DNA of 64,000 bases from assembly GCA_963843705.1 (NCBI GenBank), contig CAWJLQ010000003.1, positions 516,721 to 580,720 of the forward strand, written 5' to 3'. Source of the stretch: JAICJC01 sp963843705 (lineage in GTDB: Bacteria; Actinomycetota; Thermoleophilia; Gaiellales; JAICJC01). Positions 17,013-25,539 of this stretch are shown in pieces. The notes beneath the pieces are model-generated. The model was not told where the DNA came from and did not search any database. It worked only from the letters and a program-made list of their open reading frames with translations. The translations under genes were made by a program, and so were the position numbers. The number at the start of each line of letters is the position of its first letter. Positions within the stretch are counted from its first letter, which is position 1.

Positions 17013-18694
17013 GCGCGGCCGCCGAGACCCGGGACGGCGCCCGGCCGGTGCTGCTCGCGGTCGACGACGAGCCGTCCGTCGCCCGCGCGGTGGAGCGCGA
17101 CCTGCGTCGCCGCTACGGGCGGGACTACCGCATCCTGCGGGCCGAGAGCGGAGCGGCGGCGCTGGACGCCGTGCGCGAGTCGAAGCTGCGCGGGTCGTCC
17201 GTGGCGATGATCGTGGCCGACCAGCGCATGCCGCAGATGTCCGGCGTCGAGCTGCTCGAGGAGGCGATGCGGATCGCCCCGGAGGCCAAGCGCGTGCTGC
17301 TGACGGCATACGCGGACACGCAGGCCGCCATCGACGCGATCAACCGCGTCTCGCTCGACCACTACCTGCTGAAGCCGTGGGATCCGCCGGAGGACCAGCT
17401 CTACCCGGTGGTGGACGACCTGCTGGACGCGTGGCGGGCCGACACGCCCGCCGACGCCGACCGCATCCGCGTCGTCGGCCACCGCTGGTCGCGCGAGTCG
17501 CACGAGGCGCGGGACTTCCTGGCCCGAAACCAGGTGCCGTACCGATGGCTCGACGTCGAGCGCGACGACGAGGGCCGCCGCCTGCTGGCCGCCGCCGACG
17601 GCGCGCCCGCGCTCCCGCTCGTCCTCTTCCCCGACGGCGGCGTTCTGCACGGGCCGAGCGTGCCGGAGCTGGCCGAGCGGGCGGGCGTGCGCCGCCGGGC
17701 CGAGCTCGAGTTCTACGACCTGGTCATCGTCGGCGGCGGTCCCGCCGGGCTGGCGGCGGCCGTCTACGGCGCGTCCGAGGGGCTGCGCACGGCGCTGATC
17801 GAGCGGGAGGCCCCCGGCGGCCAGGCCGGCCAGAGCTCGCGCATCGAGAACTACCTCGGGTTTCCGACCGGCCTCTCCGGCAGCGACCTCGCCCGCCGCG
17901 CCACCACCCAGGCGTCCCGCTTCGGGGCGGAGCTCCTGACCGTCCAGGAGGTGACGGCCATCGACGACCGCGGCCCGGCCCGGATCGTCGAGCTGGCCGG
18001 ACACGAGCAGCTGGGCGCAAAGGCGATCATCATCGCCACCGGTGTCGACTACCGCCGCCTGGACGCGCCGGGGATCGCGGAGCTCTCGGGCCGCGGCGTC
18101 TACTACGGCGGCTCGCGCAGCGAGGGCATCTCCTGCCGGGACGAGCACGTGGTCGTCGTCGGCGGCGCCAACTCCGCCGGACAGGCGGCGATCTTCTTCG
18201 CCGGCTACGCCCGGCGGGTGACGATCCTCTACCGCGGGTCGAGCCTCGCCAAGAGCATGTCGCGCTACCTGATCGACACGATCGAGGCCACGCCGAACAT
18301 CGACGTGCGCCTGCACGGCGAGGTCGTGGCCGCGCACGGCGGCGAGTCGCTGGAACGGATCACCGTGCGCGACGCCGTCACCGGGGCCGAGGACGACGTC
18401 GGCCTCGCGGCCATGTTCGTCTTCATCGGCGCCCGGCCGCAGACCGACTGGCTGCCCGCCGGGATCGCCCGCGACCCGCGCGGGTTCGTCCTCGCCGGCG
18501 CCGAGGTGCTGCGCGAGGACGTGCGCCCGCGCTGGCGGCTCGACCGCGACCCGTACCTGCTCGAGACCAGCATGTCCGGGGTGTTCGTGGCGGGCGACGT
18601 GCGCAGCGAGTCGATGAAGCGGGTGGCGTCGGCCGTCGGCGAGGGCTCGATGGCGGTCCACTTCGTGCACGAGTACCTGGCGGCGGCGGTGTGA
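17009..18694 (+). CDS. Fused response regulator / glutaredoxin-like / thioredoxin-reductase-like protein
   Basis: 561 residues in three parts. The receiver domain (about 10-130) has LLAVDDEP, phospho-acceptor VADQRMP and LLKPWDPP. A glutaredoxin-like domain (about 150-225) lacks a CxxC (HRWSRESHEARDF). An FAD/NAD(P) oxidoreductase domain (about 235-561) has GGGPAGLAAAVYGASEG, EREAPGGQAGQSSRIENYLGFP and VVGGANSAGQAA. The usual CxxC of thioredoxin reductase is also absent: the position reads VYYGGSRSEG. It is therefore unlikely to reduce thioredoxin directly and more likely senses or relays redox state to the receiver or to the coupled histidine kinase (GTGA overlap). The three-gene neighbourhood is recurrent in actinobacteria. 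Confidence 0.88.
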   Translation: MSAAAETRDGARPVLLAVDDEPSVARAVERDLRRRYGRDYRILRAESGAAALDAVRESKLRGSSVAMIVADQRMPQMSGVELLEEAMRIAPEAKRVLLTAYADTQAAIDAINRVSLDHYLLKPWDPPEDQLYPVVDDLLDAWRADTPADADRIRVVGHRWSRESHEARDFLARNQVPYRWLDVERDDEGRRLLAAADGAPALPLVLFPDGGVLHGPSVPELAERAGVRRRAELEFYDLVIVGGGPAGLAAAVYGASEGLRTALIEREAPGGQAGQSSRIENYLGFPTGLSGSDLARRATTQASRFGAELLTVQEVTAIDDRGPARIVELAGHEQLGAKAIIIATGVDYRRLDAPGIAELSGRGVYYGGSRSEGISCRDEHVVVVGGANSAGQAAIFFAGYARRVTILYRGSSLAKSMSRYLIDTIEATPNIDVRLHGEVVAAHGGESLERITVRDAVTGAEDDVGLAAMFVFIGARPQTDWLPAGIARDPRGFVLAGAEVLREDVRPRWRLDRDPYLLETSMSGVFVAGDVRSESMKRVASAVGEGSMAVHFVHEYLAAAV

Positions 18695-20074
18695 TCGACG
18701 GGCTGGAGCAGCTCGACCTGTTCCAGGGCGTCGACCCGGACGCGCTCGCGAAATTCTTCGCCGAGGGGCGCGAGGACACGCTGGCCGTCGGCGACGCCCT
18801 CTTCACCGAGGGCGCCAAGCTCGAGCGCTTCTCGGTGATCGTCGACGGCCGCCTCGAGTGGACGCGCTGCATCAACGGGGTGGACGTCTTTCTCAGCGAG
18901 CGCACCGCCCCGACGTACGCGGGCGCGGCCAACCTGCTCACCGGCGACCCGCTGATGGCGTCCGGCCGGGCGATGACCGAGGTCAGGCTGCTCAGCTGGG
19001 ACGCGAAGACCTTCAAGCAGTTCCTGCACGACAACCCCACGGCCATGCGCACCGCGGTGCGGCTGATCGCCCCCATCGCCCAGGCCGCCGACGCCGTCGC
19101 CCGCCAGCAGGAGAAGCTGGCGGCGCTCGGCACGCTCTCGGCCGGGCTCGCACACGAGCTGAACAACCCGGCCGCCGCCGCCCGGCGCACGGCGACCGAG
19201 CTGGGCGAGGCGCTGACCACCCTGCAGGACACCGTGCAGCGGTTCGTCTCGAGCGGCATCGAGCGCGAGCAGGTCGCGATGCTGGTCGCGCTCCAGGAGG
19301 TCGCGCTCGAGCGGGCCGGCGACGGCGACGGCTCGGTGGCGTCGGCCGACCGCGAGGACCGGCTGGCGGCGCTCCTGGACGACATGGGCGAGGAGGGCTG
19401 GCGGCTGGCGGAGCCGCTCGCGCGGGCGTGCGTGGACGAAGCCTGGCTCGTCCAGATCTCCGCCGCGGCCGGCGCCGCCCGCGGCGCCGCGCTCGAGTGG
19501 GTGGCGGCGTCGCTGACCGCAAAGACGCTCGTCGCCGAGCTGCACGAGTCGACGACGCGGATCTCAGAGCTGGTGGCCGCGATCAAGGACTACACGCACA
19601 TGGACCGCGCCGCCGCGGAGGACGTGGACGTCCACGACGGCCTCGACAGCACCCTGGTGATGCTGAAGTACCGCATCAAGCACGAGCCCGTGACGGTGCG
19701 GCGCGACTACGGCCCCGGCCTGCCGCGCGTGACGGTGCACGGCTCCGAGCTGAACCAGGTGTGGACGAACCTGCTCACGAACGCGCTCGACGCCCTGGAG
19801 GGCCGCGAGGGCACGATCACGATCACGACCCGCGCGAATCGGCGACGGCGTCCTGGTCGAGATCGCCGACGACGGCCCCGGCATCCCGGCCGAGGTGCAG
19901 CCGCGCATCTTCGAGCCGTTCTTCACGACCAAGCAGGTCGGGGACGGCACCGGGCTCGGGCTCGACATCGCCCGCCGGATCGTGGCCGGCCACCGCGGCA
20001 TGCTCTCGCTGCGCTCGCGGCCGGGCAGCACGGTCTTCTCGGTCTCGCTGCCCGCCGCGGGGACGGCGGCCTGA
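18691..20074 (+). CDS. Cyclic-nucleotide-binding-domain histidine kinase, frameshifted
   Basis: The N-terminus (about 1-130) is a cNMP-binding/CRP-like sensor (LFQGVDPDALAKFFAEG, LTGDPLMASGRAMTE). Next come the phospho-acceptor helix LSAGLAHELNNPAAAARR and a HATPase domain with NLLTNALDALEG, ADDGPGIP and GDGTGLGLDIARR. The frame changes near 19835-19841; deleting one A restores TRAIGDGVLVEIADDGPG. There is no membrane segment, so it is a soluble sensor. It is coupled to the fused response regulator and followed after 3 bp by the MttB-family gene. Confidence 0.88.
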
Positions 20075-20077
20075 GCC

Positions 20078-21514
20078 GTGTTCCGCAACGACATGCCGCG
20101 CTACGAGGTGCTCTCGGACGACGCGATGGCGGTGCTCGAGCGGGGCTGGCGGCGGCTCCTGTCCGACATCGGCGTCGAGTTCCTGCACGACGAGTCGCTC
20201 GACCGCTTCCGCGCCGCCGGGCAGACGGTGGAGGGATCCGTCGTGCGGTTCGACCCCGACTGGGTGCTCGAGCAGGTGGCCAAGGCACCGCGGGAGTTCG
20301 ACCTCGTGGCGCGCAACCCCGGCCGGACGGTGCACGTCGGCGGGCGGCACATGTTCTTCGCGCCGACGCAGGGCCCGCCGTTCGTGCGCATGGGCGAGGA
20401 GCGGCGCGAGGCGACCATGGACGACTTCGAGCAGCTCGTCCGCCTCAGCCAGTGCTTCGACCAGCTGGACACCCCCGGCGGGCTGTGCTGCGAGCCCGGC
20501 GACCGTCCGCTCGACTCGCGCCACCTCGACATGCTCCTGGCCGTGCAGACGCTGACGGACAAGCCGTACATGGGCGCCGTCATCTCCCAGGACGCGGCCG
20601 AGGACTCGGTGGCGATGACCGACCTGCTCTTCGGCGGGCCGGCCGGCGGCGAGGTGCGCATGTTCGGCGTCGTGAACGCGAACTCGCCGCTGCGCTTCGA
20701 CACGCGCATGCTCGAGGCGATGACGATCTACGCCCGGGCCGGGCAGGCGGTGATCATCACACCGTTCCTGCTCATGGGCGCGATGTCGCCGACGACCGTC
20801 CCGGCGTCCCTGGTGCAGCAGACGGCGGAGGCGCTGGCCGGGCTCGCGCTCACCCAGCTGGTGCGCCCCGGCGCGCCCGTGGTGCTCGGCTCGTTCCTCT
20901 CTCACACCGACATGCAGTCCGGCTCGCCGGGCTTCGGCGGGCCCGAGTCGGCGCTCGGGATGCTCTGCTCGGGCCAGGTGGCGCGCCGCTTCGGCGTGCC
21001 GTGGAGGGCCGGGGGCGGGTTCCTGACCTCGAGCCAGACCCCGGACGCGCAGGCCGCCTACGAGGGCCTGAACACGATGCTCCCCGCATTCCTGGCCGGC
21101 GCGAACTACGTGGAGCACTCGGCCGGATGGCTCGAGTCCGGCCTGGTGGCCTCGTTCGAGAAGTTCATCGTCGACATCGAGATGCTGCGCATGCTGCAGG
21201 AGGAGTTCACGCCGCTTGAGATCGACGAGGCCAGCCTGGCGTTCGACGCGCACGACGAGGTCCGCCACGGCGGGCACTTCCTGGGCGCGGCGCACACGCT
21301 GGAGCGGTTCCGGACGTGCTTCTACCGGCCGCTTCTGTCCTCGACGGAGAACTTCGAGCGGTGGAAGAGCAAGGGCGGCCGCGACGCGGCTGCACGCGCC
21401 GGCGAGATCTGGCGCCAGACGCTCGAGACCTACGAGCAGCCGCCGATGGATCCCGGGCTGCGGGCGGAGCTTGACGCCTACGTGGCGCGCCGGCGGGCGG
21501 AGCTGGGCGATTGA
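20078..21514 (+). CDS. MttB-family (trimethylamine methyltransferase-like) corrinoid methyltransferase, non-pyrrolysine
   Basis: 478 residues along the length of the MttB superfamily: an N-terminal helix-rich part, FFAPTQGPPFVRMG, a barrel with NANSPLRFDTRMLEAMTIYA, then SGSPGFGGPES and NYVEHSAGWLESGL. The gene has no in-frame amber codon, so it belongs to the non-pyrrolysine group, whose known members demethylate quaternary amines (glycine betaine, carnitine, proline betaine) and pass the methyl to a corrinoid protein. No MtgC-like corrinoid gene is visible here. The next two genes overlap in TTGA and GTGA fashion and probably process the same substrate. Confidence 0.85.
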   Translation: MFRNDMPRYEVLSDDAMAVLERGWRRLLSDIGVEFLHDESLDRFRAAGQTVEGSVVRFDPDWVLEQVAKAPREFDLVARNPGRTVHVGGRHMFFAPTQGPPFVRMGEERREATMDDFEQLVRLSQCFDQLDTPGGLCCEPGDRPLDSRHLDMLLAVQTLTDKPYMGAVISQDAAEDSVAMTDLLFGGPAGGEVRMFGVVNANSPLRFDTRMLEAMTIYARAGQAVIITPFLLMGAMSPTTVPASLVQQTAEALAGLALTQLVRPGAPVVLGSFLSHTDMQSGSPGFGGPESALGMLCSGQVARRFGVPWRAGGGFLTSSQTPDAQAAYEGLNTMLPAFLAGANYVEHSAGWLESGLVASFEKFIVDIEMLRMLQEEFTPLEIDEASLAFDAHDEVRHGGHFLGAAHTLERFRTCFYRPLLSSTENFERWKSKGGRDAAARAGEIWRQTLETYEQPPMDPGLRAELDAYVARRRAELGD

Positions 21515-22611
21515 GGATCGTCGGCGTCCGCGGCTACCGCCAGCTGCAGCCGTTCGCGGACGGGCCCTACTCGACGTCGGGCGGCACGGCGGACGGCTTC
21601 GACTCGGTGGTGGTCGCGATCGACACCGACGCCGGCGTGACCGGGTGGGGCGAGATGGCGCCGCTCGGCGCCTTCTACAGCGACGCCTTCGCGGCCGGCG
21701 CGCGGGCAGGGGTCGCCGAGCTCGGACCGCGGCTGGTGGGCGCCGACCCGGGGCAGCCGCGCGCGCTTCTGCGGCTGATGGACGCGGCGATGCGAGGCCA
21801 GCCCTACGTGAAGTCGGCCCTCGACATGGCCGCCCGGGACGCCGCCGCCCGCGCCCACGGCCAGCCGCTGTGCGAGGCGCTCGGCGGCCGCTTCGGCGAG
21901 GCGGTCGACCTCTACCGCTCGATCCCGCCGGGCGCGGCGCAGGACGTGGCCGAGCGCGCCCGCCGGTACGCGGCCGGCGGGTACCGGCGGCTGCAGGTGA
22001 AGGTCGGCGGCGACCCGGAGGCGGATGCCGACCGGCTGGCCGCGGTGCGCGACGCGGTCGGGGCCGGCGTCGTCCTCTACGCCGACGCCAACGCGGCCTG
22101 GACGACGGCGGCGGCACGACGGTTCCTGCAGGCGACCGCCGCGCTCGATTACACGCTCGAGCAGCCGTGCGGGTCGATCGAGGAGTGCGCCGCGCTGCGC
22201 CCCCACTGTGCCCGCCCGCTCGTGCTGGACGAGTCCGTGACGTCGTTCGCGGAGCTGCTGCGCTGCCGCCGCGAGGCCGGCGCCGACGGCGTCACGATCA
22301 AGCTCGCGCGGGTCGGCGGCGTCACCCGGGCGGCGGCGCTGCGCGACGCCGCCTGCGAGCTCGGCCTCACCGTCAGCGTCGAGGACACGGGCGGGAGTAC
22401 GATCGACACGGCCGCCATGCTGCACCTGTCCCACTCGACCCCCGAGCCGAACCGGGCGCACACCGTCGACTTCACGGAGTGGGTGACGGTGGCGAACGCC
22501 GACGGCCTGCCGCCCGCCGCCGGCGGCCGCCGGGCCGCGCCCGCGGCGCCCGGCCTCGGCGTCGAGGTGCGCTCCGAGGCGCTTGGAACACCGTTCTTCG
22601 AGACGCCGTGA
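21511..22611 (+). CDS. Enolase-superfamily enzyme (mandelate racemase/muconate lactonising group)
   Basis: 366 residues starting at a TTG that overlaps the MttB stop. Barrel residues are visible: the Lys of LQVKVGG, metal ligands in LYADANAAW, LEQPC and VLDES, and the second Lys in VTIKLARVGG. The pair of Lys across the barrel fits racemases/epimerases and dehydratases acting on carboxylates such as proline betaine or hydroxyproline derivatives. With MttB and a MIO-less ammonia-lyase homologue as neighbours, an N-methylated amino acid substrate is likely. This is inference from context. Confidence 0.85.
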   Translation: MRIVGVRGYRQLQPFADGPYSTSGGTADGFDSVVVAIDTDAGVTGWGEMAPLGAFYSDAFAAGARAGVAELGPRLVGADPGQPRALLRLMDAAMRGQPYVKSALDMAARDAAARAHGQPLCEALGGRFGEAVDLYRSIPPGAAQDVAERARRYAAGGYRRLQVKVGGDPEADADRLAAVRDAVGAGVVLYADANAAWTTAAARRFLQATAALDYTLEQPCGSIEECAALRPHCARPLVLDESVTSFAELLRCRREAGADGVTIKLARVGGVTRAAALRDAACELGLTVSVEDTGGSTIDTAAMLHLSHSTPEPNRAHTVDFTEWVTVANADGLPPAAGGRRAAPAAPGLGVEVRSEALGTPFFETP

Positions 22612-24077
22612 CCACCCCGCTCCTGCTCGACGACCGCCTCACGCTCGAGGACGTGGCCGATGTGGCGCTGCGGCGGCGGCCGGTCGAGCTGGCCGCGGCC
22701 GCGCGGGCGCGCATCGCCCACGGGCGCGACGTGACGGACGCCCTGCTCGATCGCGGCGAGCGCGTCTATGGCCTCACCACCGGCGTCGGCGCACTCAAGC
22801 GCGTGGCGGTCGGCGCCGGGGAGCAGCTGCCGTTCAACCGGCTGATGCTGCTCTCCCACCGCACCGGGACGGGGCCCGACGTTGCCGAGCCGGTCGTGCG
22901 CGCGGTGATGCTCGCCCAGCTGGCCGGGTTCGCGAAGGGCCGGTCGGGCGTCCGTCCGGAGCTGGCCGACCACCTGGTGGCCGCCCTGAACGGCGGCCTC
23001 CGGCCGCGCGTGCGCACGACCGGATCGCTGGGGCAGTCCGACCTCGGGCCGCTGGCCGACCTGGCGGCAGCCCTCACCGGCGACGGCGACTGGGCCGCCG
23101 AGCTCGACCGGCTCGGCCTCGCGCAGTGGCAGCCGACGGCCAAGGAGGCGCTCGCGTTCGTGAACGCGAACGGGTTCTCGCTGGGCTGGGCGGCGCTCGG
23201 CCTGTTCGAGGTGCAGGGGCTGCTCGACCGCTTCGACCAGGCCGCTGCCCTCACCTTCGAGGGCATGCTCGGGAACGTGCAGGCGCTCGACCAGGCGGTG
23301 GCCGACGCCCGGCCGGTGGCCGGCATCGGCGAGGAGATCGACCGGCTGCGGGCGCTGCTCGCGGGCGGCCGCCTGCTCTCGGGGACGCTCCACCGCCACC
23401 TGCAGGACCCGCTGACGATGCGGGTCGTGCCGCAGACGCACGCCGCCGGCCGCACCGCGCTCGCCCATGCGCGCGAGATCGTCGAGTCCGAGCTCGTCTC
23501 CTCCCACGACAACCCGAGCATCGCGCCGGACGGCCGGGCGCTCTCGAACGGCAACTTCGACTCCGTGCCGTACGGGATCACGCTGGACTACGTCCGGCTC
23601 GCGCTGGCGCATGTGATCACCGCCTCGTGCGAGCGGGCGAACAAGCTCGTGTACGCCGCGTTCAGCGGCCTCCCCACCGGCCTGCGCGACCACGACGACG
23701 TGAGCGCCGACGGCCTCGGGATCGTCGTCTACGGCGCCAGCGCCGCGGCTGCCGAGGCGCGCCTGCTGGCGCACCCGGCCACGCTCGAGCTCTCCACCAC
23801 CTCGACCGCCGAGGGCATCGAGGATCGTGTCATCCCCACGCCGGTGGCCGGCCGCCGCGTGGTCGAGATGGCCCGGCTCGGCCGCTACGTGGCCGCCGTC
23901 GAGCTCTACCTGGCGGCGCAGGCCGTCGACCTGCGCGACCGCGTCGACGAGCTCGGGGAGGGCACCCGCCGCGCCTACGACCTCGTCCGCACCCACGCTC
24001 CCCGCCGGCTCGAGGGCGAGCCGCCCGTCGCCGACCTCTCGCCGCTCGAGCAGGCCCTGGCCGACACCGGGGTCTGA
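22608..24077 (+). CDS. Histidine/phenylalanine ammonia-lyase homologue lacking the MIO motif
   Basis: 489 residues with the whole HAL/PAL fold: YGLTTGVGALK, LMLLSHRTGTG, SSHDNPSI, LSNGNFDSVP, ERANKLVYAAFSGLP and a closing STAEGIEDRV segment. But the cofactor loop, normally GS(V/I)GASGDLAPLA, reads GSLGQSDLGPLA: one residue shorter and without Ala-Ser-Gly, so 4-methylideneimidazolone cannot form. A MIO-independent member of this fold is ergothionase, which expels trimethylamine from ergothioneine. This protein may likewise eliminate a tertiary amine from a betaine, in line with the MttB neighbour. The GTG start overlaps the previous stop. Substrate unproven. Confidence 0.85.
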   Translation: MTTPLLLDDRLTLEDVADVALRRRPVELAAAARARIAHGRDVTDALLDRGERVYGLTTGVGALKRVAVGAGEQLPFNRLMLLSHRTGTGPDVAEPVVRAVMLAQLAGFAKGRSGVRPELADHLVAALNGGLRPRVRTTGSLGQSDLGPLADLAAALTGDGDWAAELDRLGLAQWQPTAKEALAFVNANGFSLGWAALGLFEVQGLLDRFDQAAALTFEGMLGNVQALDQAVADARPVAGIGEEIDRLRALLAGGRLLSGTLHRHLQDPLTMRVVPQTHAAGRTALAHAREIVESELVSSHDNPSIAPDGRALSNGNFDSVPYGITLDYVRLALAHVITASCERANKLVYAAFSGLPTGLRDHDDVSADGLGIVVYGASAAAAEARLLAHPATLELSTTSTAEGIEDRVIPTPVAGRRVVEMARLGRYVAAVELYLAAQAVDLRDRVDELGEGTRRAYDLVRTHAPRRLEGEPPVADLSPLEQALADTGV

Positions 24078-24132
24078 CCCCGAACGCCGGGCGTGACAGT
24101 CTTGCGACGCATTTGACGCGGGGCCTGGCCCC
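24069..24132. terminator. Pair of palindromes between convergent genes
   Basis: GGGGTCTGACCCC (24069-24081, containing the TGA stop of the lyase gene) and GGGGCCTGGCCCC (24120-24132), the latter next to the stop of the convergent small gene. They probably act as bidirectional terminators. Confidence 0.5.
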
Positions 24133-24136
24133 GGGG

Positions 24137-24355
24137 TCAGCCGGCCAGGCCGAAGCGGGCCTGGAGGTGCGCGCGAACGCGCTCCCGCTCGGCCGCGTCG
24201 GCGTCGAGACCGGCCGCGATCTCGTCGATCGCGAGGCTCACCGACCAGATGCAGACCTCGGCGCCCATGCGCGCGACGACCTCGTCCAGCGCCGCGTCCG
24301 CGGCGGCCTCGGCGTCGACGTTCCGCACCGATGCATCGTAGTGCGAAGCCGTCAC
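24137..24355 (-). CDS. Small hypothetical protein
   Basis: 72 residues from a GTG overlapping the stop of the upstream molybdo-enzyme-like gene (GTGA), so it is probably translated from the same message. Acidic, helical-looking (NVDAEAAADAALDEVVARMG), with a single Cys in EVCIWSVSLAIDEI. No family is recognised. Confidence 0.5.
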   Translation of the reverse strand: MTASHYDASVRNVDAEAAADAALDEVVARMGAEVCIWSVSLAIDEIAAGLDADAAERERVRAHLQARFGLAG

Positions 24356-25311
24356 AGCGGAAAGGGCCACTGCCGCCACGCGGGCGCCGGGCTGGGCTCG
24401 ACCGCCGTCACCCACTTCACCCACCAGAAGCCGCGCCGGCCGCGGGCCACGAGCCGCACCGGCGCCCCCTGCTCGGCGGCCAGCGGTGCGCCGTCGAGGT
24501 GCGTGGCCAGCAGGAGCTGCGCGGCCTCGGAGACGTCGAACCGGCGGGCGTAGCCGGTGGCCGAGCGCACCTCGATGCTGGCCCCGGCCGCCGACCCGAG
24601 CGGGAGTTGCGAGACCACCACGCCGCGCCAGCGGTTGCGCGCGTACCAGCCGCTCGTGCAGTCGAGCGTCGCCGTCCACTCGTGCTGCGGCAGCCGGGCG
24701 AGGTCGGCGAGGCCGAGGCGGGCGCCGCCCGTGGAGAGCCGCCACGCCGCCGGATCGAGGTGCTGCACGGCGTCGTCGATCCAGACCGTCGGCGCCGGGT
24801 ACGGCTGCTCGAGCGAGCCGGTCGCCGCGCGCCGCACGCCGATCGTGCGGTCGAAGACGAGCTTGGCGGCAGCCGCGCCGGCCGCGAGCGCGACCCCGCG
24901 CAGGAGCGCCGCCCGGGTGAGATCGCCCCGCCGTGGCAGCGCCGGCCGCACCGCCAGATGGGCGGCGAGCAGCGGCGCCAGCGCGAGCGCGAAGGCGATG
25001 TGCCAGCCCTGCGTCGTCAGCGGCCCCGCGGCGCGCATGCCGGCGGAATGGGCGACTCCGGCGCCGAGCAACACCACCGCGCACACGACGGCCGCGAGCG
25101 ACAGGGCGACGTGCGGGCTGCGGCGGCGCAGCCCGCGCCGGATGACGCCGAGCTTGCTCCACACGAGCAGAACGACCGCGAAGCCGGCGGCGCCGTGCGT
25201 CCACACGGCGATCCCGGCGTGGCGCTCGCTCACCAGGAGCGAGAGCACGCCGGTCGCGAACGAGACCGCGAGCGCCGCGCCCAGCAGCGCGAGATCGACG
25301 CGTCGCCGCAT
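24352..25311 (-). CDS. Membrane-anchored molybdopterin-dependent oxidoreductase (sulfite oxidase/MsrP-like)
   Basis: 319 residues. The N-terminal half has about four membrane helices (near 8-28, 38-55, 72-92 and 104-125). The C-terminal half is a sulfite-oxidase-fold molybdopterin domain: YPAPTVWIDDAVQHL, then TLDCTSGWYARNRWRGV with the probable Mo-ligand Cys, and FWWVKWV near the end. The membrane part probably passes electrons to or from quinone. The substrate cannot be predicted. The ATG at 25311 gives a short basic N-terminus before helix 1. Divergent from trpS. Confidence 0.82.
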   Translation of the reverse strand: MRRRVDLALLGAALAVSFATGVLSLLVSERHAGIAVWTHGAAGFAVVLLVWSKLGVIRRGLRRRSPHVALSLAAVVCAVVLLGAGVAHSAGMRAAGPLTTQGWHIAFALALAPLLAAHLAVRPALPRRGDLTRAALLRGVALAAGAAAAKLVFDRTIGVRRAATGSLEQPYPAPTVWIDDAVQHLDPAAWRLSTGGARLGLADLARLPQHEWTATLDCTSGWYARNRWRGVVVSQLPLGSAAGASIEVRSATGYARRFDVSEAAQLLLATHLDGAPLAAEQGAPVRLVARGRRGFWWVKWVTAVEPSPAPAWRQWPFPL

Positions 25312-25361
25312 CGCCCTAGGGTAGAGCCGCCACGGCCCTGGAGCAGTGACGCCGGCCGTGC

Positions 25362-25367
25362 TACGGT
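25362..25367 (+). promoter_or_regulatory. TACGGT -10 box of trpS leader, leaderless
   Basis: TACGGT ends exactly 7 nt before the ATG of the Trp-rich leader peptide, so translation of the leader probably starts at or near the 5' end of the transcript. Confidence 0.55.
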
Positions 25368-25374
25368 GAGGTGG

Positions 25375-25419
25375 ATGCACGCGCACGCCCCCATGTCCTG
25401 GTGGTGGCCGCTCTCGTAA
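25375..25419 (+). CDS. Leader peptide with three consecutive Trp codons (MHAHAPMSWWWPLS)
   Basis: A 14-codon frame ending TAA. Three tandem TGG codons (25399-25407) lie near its end, followed by a hairpin that contains the stop codon. It precedes trpS by 120 nt. Such leaders sense charged tRNA-Trp by ribosome stalling. It is too short to be found by ORF length; the evidence is the Trp run, its position and the RNA pairings downstream. Confidence 0.85.
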   Translation: MHAHAPMSWWWPLS

Positions 25420-25533
25420 GCGGCCCGTCGCGCGTCTACGCATTCCACCACGCGGGCCGGCCTTGCGGACGGCTCGCCCGATCTTCGCTCGCGACATGCC
25501 CTCCGTGCGGCCGCTCCGCCCAACCGCAAGGAG
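25400..25533 (+). promoter_or_regulatory. Ribosome-mediated attenuator of trpS acting on translation start
   Basis: Alternative pairings visible: the Trp codons (GTGGTGG, 25401-25407) with CCACCAC (25445-25451); a local hairpin GGCCGCT/AGCGGCC (25406-25425) around the leader stop; and CCTTGCGG (25461-25468) with CCGCAAGG (25524-25531). The last includes the trpS Shine-Dalgarno AAGGAG, so it would block initiation. A ribosome stalled at Trp codons would change the upstream pairings. No U-rich intrinsic terminator is present, which favours control of translation. The fold needs testing. Confidence 0.65.
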
Positions 25534-25539
25534 TCCCGC

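Noticed and set aside
20078..21514. Pyrrolysine-type trimethylamine methyltransferase
   Set aside because: No in-frame amber codon is present and the gene is continuous, so it belongs to the non-pyrrolysine MttB group.
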